Part shown: piece after piece, positions 16,727-24,113 of the stretch
How positions within the stretch are numbered: position 1 is the stretch's first letter
Layout: the number at the start of each line of letters is the position of its first letter
Assembly (NCBI GenBank): GCA_003694635.1
Contig: RFKQ01000056.1
Coordinates: forward strand, 1 to 45,040
Source: Planctomycetota bacterium
GTDB lineage: Bacteria; Planctomycetota; J132
Length of the DNA: 45,040 nucleotides
Direction of reading: 5' to 3'
Position numbers and translations under genes: made by a program
Notes under the pieces: model-generated
Database searches by the model: none
What the model saw: only the letters and a program-made list of their open reading frames with translations
What the model was told of the DNA's origin: nothing

Positions 16727-17002
16727 AAACGTATAGCAGAAATCCAAAAACAATCGCTTTTACAACATCAAAGTCGCTCACCAAAAGATGGGGCAGAAGG
16801 CCCTAAACAAAAGCTTAAAGAGCAGACTGCAGCTTTAAGCTATGATTTGCGAAGAAAGTAGCCGCTGCCGACGCAGGAAGTTCCTCAATTTATGAAGAAA
16901 GCGCTCACGGTGAGCAAACCCTTGTTTCCTTGGTTTGGGTGGGCAGGGAAACTTTTCAATTGGATCGGGCAAGTGTCGCATATTTATGACACTGTCGCAT
17001 AA
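16727..17002 (+). pseudogene. Possible gene remnant or 36-aa microprotein
   Basis: One frame is open from 16727 to 17000 except for a single TAG at 16859. Before the stop it reads a plausible soluble segment (PKDGAEGPKQKLKEQ); after it an ATG at 16892 opens a 36-aa peptide with a Trp-rich amphipathic core (KPLFPWFGWAGKLFNW), ending at 17002. AGGAAG lies 12 bases before that ATG. The stretch also holds AGCTTAAAG/CTTTAAGCT (16812-16841) and GCTCACGGTGAGC palindromes. It may be a decayed gene, a small membrane-active peptide or leader for the lipoprotein gene 30 bp on, or chance. Confidence is low. Confidence 0.22.
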
Positions 17003-17010
17003 AAGTGTCA
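16973..17010 (+). promoter_or_regulatory. Tandem imperfect palindromes, candidate operator
   Basis: TGTCGCATA begins two adjacent imperfect palindromes: 16973-16992 (GTGTCGCATA...TATGACAC) and 16993-17010 (TGTCGCATA...GTGTCA). They lie directly before GGAGG (17022-17026) of the BPI-like lipoprotein gene. Paired TGTCGC-type half sites of this kind are used by some bacterial enhancer-binding regulators; no regulator can be named here. Confidence 0.45.
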
Positions 17011-17032
17011 GGCCTTCCAGCGGAGGTATACC

Positions 17033-18895
17033 ATGAAAACCTTAAAAACTCCTCACCTTCTCCCCAAAATACTCCTGCTCCTCCTCCCCCTCCACCTCTC
17101 CCTCACCGGATGCGGCGAAAATAGCATCAACCCCGGCCCTTTCTCTACCCCCGGAAATACCCTCAACTCCGGCATCACCATCCCACAAAATATCAAACCC
17201 GCCCCCGACCTAGAAATCACCTCCCCCACCCGAGGATCCGTCTTTACCACCACCAATACCATCACCGTCAAAGGCACCGTACACGATAGCCAATACGGCG
17301 TCGAATCCCTGCGCGTGGGACTCGGACTAAATGGACAATACCTCACCCCTGCCCCCGATGGCTCCTTCCAAACCCAAATCACACTCCAACCCGGGCTAAA
17401 TATCATCTGGGCCGTGGCCAAAAATAAAATCTTCGGCCGAAGCGTCACCGCCATCTCCGTCCTCTACGGACAATTCCAAGATGACTCCCAAACCATCTCC
17501 AACGCCTTCCAAATGCACCTCAGCCAAAGCGCCTTCCAAAAAATTCAACAAGCCCTCATCCCCCTCCTCTATAACCTCGACCTAGAAGCCAAACTCAAAG
17601 CCCTAAACCCCCTCTGGGCCGATACCTACCTCAGCATCCTCGACGTCTCCGTCACCCTCGAAACCCTACAATACTCCAACCCCAAAATCTATCTCGCCCC
17701 CGATATCGGAAAACTAAACGTCTGGATAGATCTCGAAAACTTCCAAGTCTCCATCAAAGGCAATCTCGACGTCTTCGGCGTCGGCATCTTTAACCTAACC
17801 GCTACCGTCGATGCCACCAAAGCTAAAGCCAATACCCAAGCCCTCGCCTCTATACAAAACGGTCAACTCAATATCAGCTTCCAAAACACCAACCTCGACC
17901 TCGAAGGATTTAACCTAACCCTCCAAGTCTATAACTGGACCGTACCCTCCGGATTTGTGGACTTCTTCGAAAACGGAATCAAAAACGTCCTCATCAGCGA
18001 AGTGATCAAAGTCCTCAACGATAAAGTTCCCGGCTTTCTCCAAGATACCTTCAAAAAAGTCTACGACCCCCTCAGCTTCAACGTCCTAGGCAAAAATATC
18101 AACCTCTCCCTCCAACCCCAAAGCGCACAATTCCTCACCTCCGGCCTCTCCCTTGCCGCAGACGCCAACGTCCAAGCCGGCACCCCTGTCAAAACCAACC
18201 TGCATAGCTCCCTAATCACCCCAGGCCTCCCCCCAAATCCCGATACCACCAAAGAAGTCGCTATCGCCCTCAACGACGACTTCCTCAACCGTATCCTACA
18301 CGCCGCCTGGAAAGCCGGTATCCTCGATATCGATATCAACGACCAATTCTTCCAAAATCTAGGTACCTCCGCCCCCATCAACCTCCAAGCCTCTATGCTC
18401 ATGAGCCTCTACCCCGAATTCCAAAACCATCTCAACAACAACGACCCCCTCACCATCAAAATCCGACCCACCCTACCCCCCATTGTGCAAAATAAAATCG
18501 GCTCTCCCCAAACCCTCTCCTTCAAAATGGGCGAAGTGGAACTCATCCTCATCGCACACCAAGGCGCCCTAGAAAGAGAATTGATGAGAGTACGCCTCCA
18601 ACTCTCCGCCGATATAAAAGCGAAAATCCAAAACTCAAAACTCACCGTCGAATCCTCCAACCGACCTATGTTCATCGGAGACGTCACCGCCGAACCACTC
18701 GTGGACTTCGATCAAAATAAAATCGAAACCCTCCTCAACGTACTCGTCCCTATCATCTACCCCCAAATGATCAAAACCCTGCAAGATATCCCCCTCCCCT
18801 CCGTCGCCGGAGTCAATATCACCCAATTCCAAATCGAACATGGAGGCAATTCCCTCGATTTCCTCAACATCTGGGGAACCTTCGACGTCCCCTAA
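17033..18895 (+). CDS. BPI/LBP-like (TULIP-fold) lipoprotein with an Ig-like domain
   Basis: 620 aa, GGAGG six bases before the ATG. The signal peptide ends in LSLTGC (Cys27). An Ig-like/Big domain (about 58-145) starts LEITSPTRGSVF. The rest reads like the two barrels of the eukaryotic BPI/LBP/CETP family: about 155-345 and about 350-620. The C-terminal half has, in the BPI order, VAIALNDDFLNRILHAAWKA followed by GILDIDI, LTIKIRPTLPPIV, LSADIKAKIQN, LLNVLVPIIYPQMIKTLQ and IPLPSVAGVNI. TULIP proteins hold lipids in elongated barrels, so binding or carrying of lipid between envelope membranes is a reasonable inference. Coding strand extremely C-rich and G-poor. No neighbour clarifies the lipid. 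The family call is by eye and rests on pattern and order. Confidence 0.7.
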   Translation: MKTLKTPHLLPKILLLLLPLHLSLTGCGENSINPGPFSTPGNTLNSGITIPQNIKPAPDLEITSPTRGSVFTTTNTITVKGTVHDSQYGVESLRVGLGLNGQYLTPAPDGSFQTQITLQPGLNIIWAVAKNKIFGRSVTAISVLYGQFQDDSQTISNAFQMHLSQSAFQKIQQALIPLLYNLDLEAKLKALNPLWADTYLSILDVSVTLETLQYSNPKIYLAPDIGKLNVWIDLENFQVSIKGNLDVFGVGIFNLTATVDATKAKANTQALASIQNGQLNISFQNTNLDLEGFNLTLQVYNWTVPSGFVDFFENGIKNVLISEVIKVLNDKVPGFLQDTFKKVYDPLSFNVLGKNINLSLQPQSAQFLTSGLSLAADANVQAGTPVKTNLHSSLITPGLPPNPDTTKEVAIALNDDFLNRILHAAWKAGILDIDINDQFFQNLGTSAPINLQASMLMSLYPEFQNHLNNNDPLTIKIRPTLPPIVQNKIGSPQTLSFKMGEVELILIAHQGALERELMRVRLQLSADIKAKIQNSKLTVESSNRPMFIGDVTAEPLVDFDQNKIETLLNVLVPIIYPQMIKTLQDIPLPSVAGVNITQFQIEHGGNSLDFLNIWGTFDVP

Positions 18896-19074
18896 TACCC
18901 ACCTCCCAACCGCCGTGAAATCCCTCAAAAAAAACAACCTCTTCCCCCCCCCTAATCCCAAACACTCTCTTCTCTCAACCTACCCCCCGCCAATTTCCCA
19001 CAAATTTCAGAAGAGGGTGTTTTCTTTTGAAAAACCGCTTTCTCAAACCACAAATTTTTACCAAGGAAAAAACC

Positions 19075-20838
19075 ATGATCAAACTTACCTCCTCTCTCAA
19101 AATCCTTTCCAATCCCTCTCAACAACAACTCAAAGAGCTCGCCCTACAAATCCCCTACGTGGTCATCCAAACCTACCACCAAAACCTCAACCGCATCACA
19201 CGCAATAAAGCTAGAATGGCCCAATATACCTACATCCTCGATAAACCAGAAAACCAACACCTCTACTCCAGCAAAGTCCTAGACCCCAAAATCGCACAAA
19301 ATTATATCCAACTCCAGCAAAACTATATCCAAAACGTCGGAACACTCATCCAAATCGACGGATACCTAGGCCTCGGCCCCAAAGCTGTCCCCACCCGATG
19401 GCTCTATACCCCCGAAGCCGCCAATATCGCCGGTATGCAACAACTGCTCGCCTTCCCCCGAAAAGCAGTCGAAAACCCCCAACAACTCCAACAACCCTTC
19501 CAACCAAAATTCCACATCCTCTACACCCCCGATTGCTTCCCCCAAGACCTCCCCGGACAACAAGCCATACTTGTGGACCTAAAAAATTGGACCACTTACA
19601 TCATGGGCCCCGACTACTTCGGAGAAAGCAAAAAAGCCGCCCTCCGAATGCTCAACGAATACGTCTACCAACAAGGCGGCCTAGTCCTACACGCAGGCGC
19701 AAAAGCCGTAAAAGTAGGAAAAAAATTCTTCACCGTCACCATCCTCGGCCTCTCCGGAACAGGAAAAACCACCACCACCTTCTCCAAACAAGGCGAACTC
19801 ACCCAACCTATCCAAGATGATATGGTCTGCCTTTGGCCAAAAGGAAATTGCACCATCACCGAAAATGGCTGCTTCGCCAAAACCTTCGGACTTACCCCCA
19901 ATACCGAACCCATCCTCTACCAAGGCTGCCTAAAACCCACCGCCTGGCTCGAAAACGTCTTCCTCGATGAACAACAAAAACCCGACTTCTCCAAACAACT
20001 CCTCTCCCCCAAAGAAGTAGAACAATACAAAAAAATCTTCCTCGCCAATAAAGAAAATCCACAACACCTCCACGACTATATCCAAGGCAAAATCTCCCCA
20101 CAAGAAATCCTCGATGAAAACGGTATCCCCAAAGATGGCTGGGACTTCGTCGTCTGGACACAAAACGGACGAGCCGTAATACCCCTGAGCGAAATCCCCA
20201 ACGCCGCAAACCTCCAAAATATCCCACCTGTCCAATCCATGGGCATCCTCAACAGAGACGAAGGACCCGATGCCGCTACCCCCGCTATCGTCCAATTCAG
20301 CAGCCCCGAACAAGCCGCAGGCTACTTTATGCTAGGCGAAACCAGTAAAACCTCCGCCGCAGGCAAAGAACGCGGTAGAACCCGCTCCCCCTTCACCCAA
20401 CCCTTCTTCCCCAGCGCCTTTGGACTGCAAGCTAAACGCTTTAGCCAACTGCTAAAAACTATGGAAAATGTCCAAACCTGGATGATGAATACAGGTTATA
20501 TCGGTGGTGGTCAAAAAGAAGTAGAAGAAGGAACAGCCCTTAAAATCACTATCCAACACTCCAGCTCTATCCTAGAAGCCATGTTCCGCGAAGAAATCCA
20601 ATGGTGCACCGACCCCAATTTCGGATACCTCGTCGTCGATGTCCAACACCCCGCCAACCAACCACTCCTCAAACTCGTCCCCCCCGAAATCCTTCAACCC
20701 TACCTCTTCTTCAAAAAACATCACCGCCTCCACCAATACCAACAATGGGTAAAACAAATCCAGAAAGAACGCCAAGAGTTCCTAGAAAAATTTCAAGTGG
20801 ATCCCCTTATCATCCAAGCTGTGGTCCAACCAAGCTAA
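19075..20838 (+). CDS. Divergent ATP-type phosphoenolpyruvate carboxykinase-like protein
   Basis: 587 aa from the ATG at 19075, chosen because AAGGAAAA precedes it; an in-frame ATG at 19027 has no such site. The nucleotide-binding core matches PckA: GESKKAALRMLN, LVLHAGAKAVKVG, the kinase-1a loop GLSGTGKTT (from residue 225), PIQDDMVCLW (metal-binding kinase-2, usually IGDDEHGW), NGCFAKTFGLTPNTEP, an AGYFMLGETSKTSAAGKERG stretch corresponding to the FLSGFTAK region, and WMMNTGYIGGG. Canonical PckA converts oxaloacetate and ATP to PEP, CO2 and ADP. It is longer (about 530 aa is usual) and the N-terminal third is hard to align. The active site is mostly kept, so it may be a working PEPCK or a kinase of another substrate. 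Confidence 0.72.
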   Translation: MIKLTSSLKILSNPSQQQLKELALQIPYVVIQTYHQNLNRITRNKARMAQYTYILDKPENQHLYSSKVLDPKIAQNYIQLQQNYIQNVGTLIQIDGYLGLGPKAVPTRWLYTPEAANIAGMQQLLAFPRKAVENPQQLQQPFQPKFHILYTPDCFPQDLPGQQAILVDLKNWTTYIMGPDYFGESKKAALRMLNEYVYQQGGLVLHAGAKAVKVGKKFFTVTILGLSGTGKTTTTFSKQGELTQPIQDDMVCLWPKGNCTITENGCFAKTFGLTPNTEPILYQGCLKPTAWLENVFLDEQQKPDFSKQLLSPKEVEQYKKIFLANKENPQHLHDYIQGKISPQEILDENGIPKDGWDFVVWTQNGRAVIPLSEIPNAANLQNIPPVQSMGILNRDEGPDAATPAIVQFSSPEQAAGYFMLGETSKTSAAGKERGRTRSPFTQPFFPSAFGLQAKRFSQLLKTMENVQTWMMNTGYIGGGQKEVEEGTALKITIQHSSSILEAMFREEIQWCTDPNFGYLVVDVQHPANQPLLKLVPPEILQPYLFFKKHHRLHQYQQWVKQIQKERQEFLEKFQVDPLIIQAVVQPS

Positions 20839-20897
20839 AACTTTCCTCCCTACCAAAGCTCTGAAAACCACTGAACGCCTCCCCCCCCCTAAAACCC

Positions 20898-22613
20898 ATG
20901 GAAAATCACCCACTCCCCAAAATCTACCTTCTCCTCCTCGTCCTCTGGCCGCTGAGCTGCTCCGTCCTACTCTCCACCCTGCCCGTGCGGAACATTATGG
21001 AAGCTAGAAACCTAAAATCTGCACAAGAAATCCTTGACTCCCAACACTGGCTCCTGCCTACACTCAACGGAAAACCCCGCATCAAAAAACCACCCCTGCC
21101 CACCTGGGCCGCCGCCGCCTCCGCCAAAATCTCAGGTTCTAACCACCTCTTCTTTCTACGCCTCCCTAACCTCTTCATGGGAATTCTCTTCCTCGCCGCC
21201 TTTTATTTGCTAACTCAAAATTTATTTGGCAAACAATACGCCCTCCTCCCCACCCTCATGCTCCTCACCAGCGCCCAATTGCTCGCCGAAATCCCTACCG
21301 CTCGCTGGGACCTCTTCGCCACCGCTCTCGGCCTAGCTGCCCTATGGGCCACATGCCGGTGCCTTCACCACCGCAGATCTCTCAACCCCTACCTCCCCCT
21401 CTCCATCCTCCTGTGGACCGCTTCCTACCTCAGCAAAGGCCCCCTCGCGTTTTACCTTATTGCCCTCCCCTTTTTTTCCACCACCTTACTCGCTCAAACT
21501 CTCTTAAAACCTAGCTCACCTCCCTTCCCCGCCCTGCCAGACCTCTCTTTTCAAAAAATATTTCAACTTCTCCTCATCCTCACTATCAGCCTTGGCTTCG
21601 GCAACCTCTGGTGGCTTGCAATCTACCTCCAACAACCCAATACCTGGAAAATCCTCTACGCCGACATGGTCTCCCTTAACCAAGGCCACGCTAAGCCCGT
21701 TTATTACTACGTACTTCGCTCCCTCGCTCTGATGGCCCCTTGGAGTCCTCTATTCCTCGCAGCCCTCTTCCAACTTCGCCAAGAAATAAGAATTGTACGA
21801 AAATTTTTTGGCAAAATTCCCACCGCAACTCCCTCCACCCAAAGCCTCTCCATCCCCCACTGGAACCTCCTCTTTAGCATTACTTGGTTCCTCCTCGCCT
21901 TCGCTTTGCTCAGCGCAGTGCCCGCCAAAAAAAGCCGCTACTTTCTCAGCCTCCTACCACCCGCTTGCCTAATGGCCACCTTCGCCTGGCAAAACTACCG
22001 CTACCTACTCTCTCCCCTCTACCACTACTCCAGCTCCCTACTCTACTTCTCCCTCCCTCCACTCGCATTCTACCTCCTTTGGAAAACAGGCCCCCATTGG
22101 ACCAACCTTCCCCTACCCCTCCTCTGGCTAACCGCCCTCCCCCTCTTCCTTCGCAAGGAAAATCCCCTTGAAAAAACCTCCATCGCTCTTCTGCTCACCC
22201 TCCTCCTCCTGCCCCAAACCCTCCAGCTCCTCCCCCCATACCAACAAAATAAATACCACCAAGCCCTCAAACTCCGCCCCCTACTCCAACACCAGAAAAT
22301 CTACCTGCTTGGCCACGCCTCCCCCCAACTCCTCTGGGCCCTCAACGCCTACCTCCTTCCCCTCCCAAGCCTCCAACAAATCCCTACCCCCTCGCCCATT
22401 TCCTACCTCCTCGTCGAAGAAACCAACCACACCCCCCTACCCAATTTCCCAAATCTAGTAAAAATTTACTCCTTTACCATCCATAAATCTCATAAAAAAC
22501 TACAACATTGGCACCTCTATCGCATATCTCCCACCACACCCAAAAAAAAAGGTCAAAAGCATGATCACCATCGAAAACCTAACCAAACGATACCAAAACT
22601 TCACCGCCCTTGA
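20898..22613 (+). CDS. ArnT/PMT-like membrane glycosyltransferase (GT-C, GT39/GT83 type)
   Basis: 571 aa with about 10-12 hydrophobic segments. The first periplasmic loop has the family signature: MEARNLKSAQEIL, then HWLLPTLNGKPRIKKPPLPTW, as in ArnT and related enzymes (acidic-Arg motif, then KPPL.xW). These enzymes move a sugar from a polyprenyl-phosphate carrier to lipid A, protein or another acceptor on the periplasmic side of the inner membrane. Further helices carry STARWDLFATAL-like and AVPAKKSRYFLSLLPP motifs, the latter typical of the family. The 3' end overlaps the ABC ATPase gene by 53 bp, so the last 18 residues (Lys/His-rich) are probably unimportant. The acceptor is unknown. Confidence 0.82.
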   Translation: MENHPLPKIYLLLLVLWPLSCSVLLSTLPVRNIMEARNLKSAQEILDSQHWLLPTLNGKPRIKKPPLPTWAAAASAKISGSNHLFFLRLPNLFMGILFLAAFYLLTQNLFGKQYALLPTLMLLTSAQLLAEIPTARWDLFATALGLAALWATCRCLHHRRSLNPYLPLSILLWTASYLSKGPLAFYLIALPFFSTTLLAQTLLKPSSPPFPALPDLSFQKIFQLLLILTISLGFGNLWWLAIYLQQPNTWKILYADMVSLNQGHAKPVYYYVLRSLALMAPWSPLFLAALFQLRQEIRIVRKFFGKIPTATPSTQSLSIPHWNLLFSITWFLLAFALLSAVPAKKSRYFLSLLPPACLMATFAWQNYRYLLSPLYHYSSSLLYFSLPPLAFYLLWKTGPHWTNLPLPLLWLTALPLFLRKENPLEKTSIALLLTLLLLPQTLQLLPPYQQNKYHQALKLRPLLQHQKIYLLGHASPQLLWALNAYLLPLPSLQQIPTPSPISYLLVEETNHTPLPNFPNLVKIYSFTIHKSHKKLQHWHLYRISPTTPKKKGQKHDHHRKPNQTIPKLHRP

Positions 22614-23478
22614 AAATATCAACCTGAACATAAACCCCGGCACCATCGGACTCCTCGGACCCAACGGCGCAGGAAAATCCACCCTCATCAAATCCCTCCT
22701 TGGACTCGTTCGCCCCCAAAGCGGAAAAGCACGCGTCCTAGACTTCGATATCTTTTCCCAATACCAACAAATCCGCCAACATGTAGGCTATATGCCAGAA
22801 AATGACTCCTACATCAGCGGCCTAGAAGGCGTCCACTACGTCGCCTATTGCGCCCAGCTCTGCGGCATCCCCGCCAACACCGCCCGCTCCCGCGCCCATG
22901 AAGTCCTCGACTTCCTCTCCATGGGTGAAGAACGATACCGCCCCCTACAATCCCTCTCCACAGGCATGCGGCAAAAAATTAAACTGGCCCAAGCTATCGT
23001 CCACGACCCACAACTCGTCCTCCTCGATGAACCCACCAACGGACTGGATCCCGAAGGACGCGAAGAAATGCTCCAACTCATCCAAAATCTCTGGAAAAAA
23101 TACCAAATCTCCTTTATTCTCTCCACCCACCTCCTGCCCGATGTGGAAAAAATCTGCCAATCCATCGTAATTATCCACGAAGGAAAAATCCTCGCACACG
23201 ATAGCCTAGAAAAACTCCTCGCACAACAAGAAGAAAACTTTATCATCAAAGCCCGTGGTAATCTAAAACCCTTCCTCAAAGAACTCCAAAAACAAGGAAT
23301 CCACACCACCCACCTCCATGGCGATGAATTCAAAATCCAAAACCTATCCCAATCCCTCCCGCTCTTCCAAATCGCCGCAAAACAAAATGTGGAAATCCGA
23401 CGATTCCAAAAAGTAAAATCCTCCCTCGAAGAAATCTTCCTCCATACCCTCAACCTACAGAAAAACCATGAAGAATAA
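22561..23478 (+). CDS. ABC transporter ATP-binding protein (NatA/GldA-like)
   Basis: 305 aa. It hydrolyses ATP to drive a membrane partner. Motifs: Walker A GPNGAGKST, Q-loop region VGYMPEND (Q replaced by E-N, as in many of this group), signature LSTGMRQK, Walker B LVLLDEPTNGLDP, H-loop STH. A C-terminal extension (about 215-305) ends KVKSSLEEIFLHTL, typical of multidrug or gliding-type exporters. Start ATG 22561 has AAGG upstream and lies inside the glycosyltransferase gene; the stop overlaps the next gene by 11 bp. No ABC-2 permease is encoded next to it; the following 134-aa protein is too short to be one. Its permease must be elsewhere or be unusual. Confidence 0.9.
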   Translation: MITIENLTKRYQNFTALENINLNINPGTIGLLGPNGAGKSTLIKSLLGLVRPQSGKARVLDFDIFSQYQQIRQHVGYMPENDSYISGLEGVHYVAYCAQLCGIPANTARSRAHEVLDFLSMGEERYRPLQSLSTGMRQKIKLAQAIVHDPQLVLLDEPTNGLDPEGREEMLQLIQNLWKKYQISFILSTHLLPDVEKICQSIVIIHEGKILAHDSLEKLLAQQEENFIIKARGNLKPFLKELQKQGIHTTHLHGDEFKIQNLSQSLPLFQIAAKQNVEIRRFQKVKSSLEEIFLHTLNLQKNHEE

Positions 23479-23872
23479 AACAAATCGCCTCCCCCATACC
23501 ATCATCGGACTTATCTTCCTCAGCATCGGAACCGCAGTGCTTGCCACCACCCCAAACGATCCCCTCGCACTCAAAGACTCCCTCTTCATCGGCGGTATCT
23601 ACCTCATCTGCGCAACCCTCATCCTCCTCAATCGAAACCCCTTCGCCAATTTCCACTCCGCCACTAACGAACCTCCACCTACCACCACCTTCCCCACCCT
23701 ACCCCCAGGTGCAGAATTCGCCGCCGCCTCCCTGCTCCTCCTCGCCGCCGCTGCCTCCCTCTACCTGCAACTCCAAAAAGGAATCAGCCTCCGCCAATCC
23801 ATCACCTTCTCCCTCCTCTTCGTCGCCCTCTCTCTACTCCTTACCCTACAAGGAATAAAGAAAAAAAATTAA
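23468..23872 (+). CDS. Small four-helix membrane protein, function unknown
   Basis: 134 aa. Hydrophobic segments lie at about 10-27 (TIIGLIFLSIGTAVLA), 37-55 (SLFIGGIYLICATLILL), 82-102 (AEFAAASLLLLAAAASLYL) and 110-127 (ITFSLLFVALSLLLTL), with a Pro/Thr-rich loop between helices 2 and 3. It begins inside the last codons of the ABC ATPase gene, so the two are probably made together. I do not recognise a family. It could be an accessory subunit of the orphan ABC ATPase, but no permease signature is visible. Confidence 0.7.
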   Translation: MKNKTNRLPHTIIGLIFLSIGTAVLATTPNDPLALKDSLFIGGIYLICATLILLNRNPFANFHSATNEPPPTTTFPTLPPGAEFAAASLLLLAAAASLYLQLQKGISLRQSITFSLLFVALSLLLTLQGIKKKN

Positions 23873-23879
23873 TTTTTTT

Positions 23880-24073
23880 CCTGAAACCCTTTTTAGAAAA
23901 AAGGTTTTCAGACTTCCCAAAAACTTTTCTTCTCGGAACCTTTTTCAAAAAAAGGTTCCGTACCTCCAAAAACCTTTGTGATTTAGGGGAAAATCTTTCC
24001 ACTAAAAACCCCTTTCCACTTACTCCTGAAACCCTTTTTAGAAAAAAGGTTTTCAGACTTCCCAAAAACTTTT
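23880..24073. repeat. 49-bp direct repeat with hairpins between convergent genes
   Basis: A 49-bp sequence beginning CCTGAAACCCTTTTTAGAAA is present exactly at 23880-23928 and 24025-24073. Each copy can fold through AACC...GGTT arms with A/T-rich centres. Between them (23936-23960) is a related stem, GGAACCTTTTT with AAAAAGGTTCC. Lying between the converging genes 23872 and 24114, they probably act as a two-way terminator. A degenerate relative is at 38279-38380. Confidence 0.65.
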
Positions 24074-24113
24074 TCACCTACCATCCCTTCCCAAAAACTT
24101 CTCTCATCTTCCC

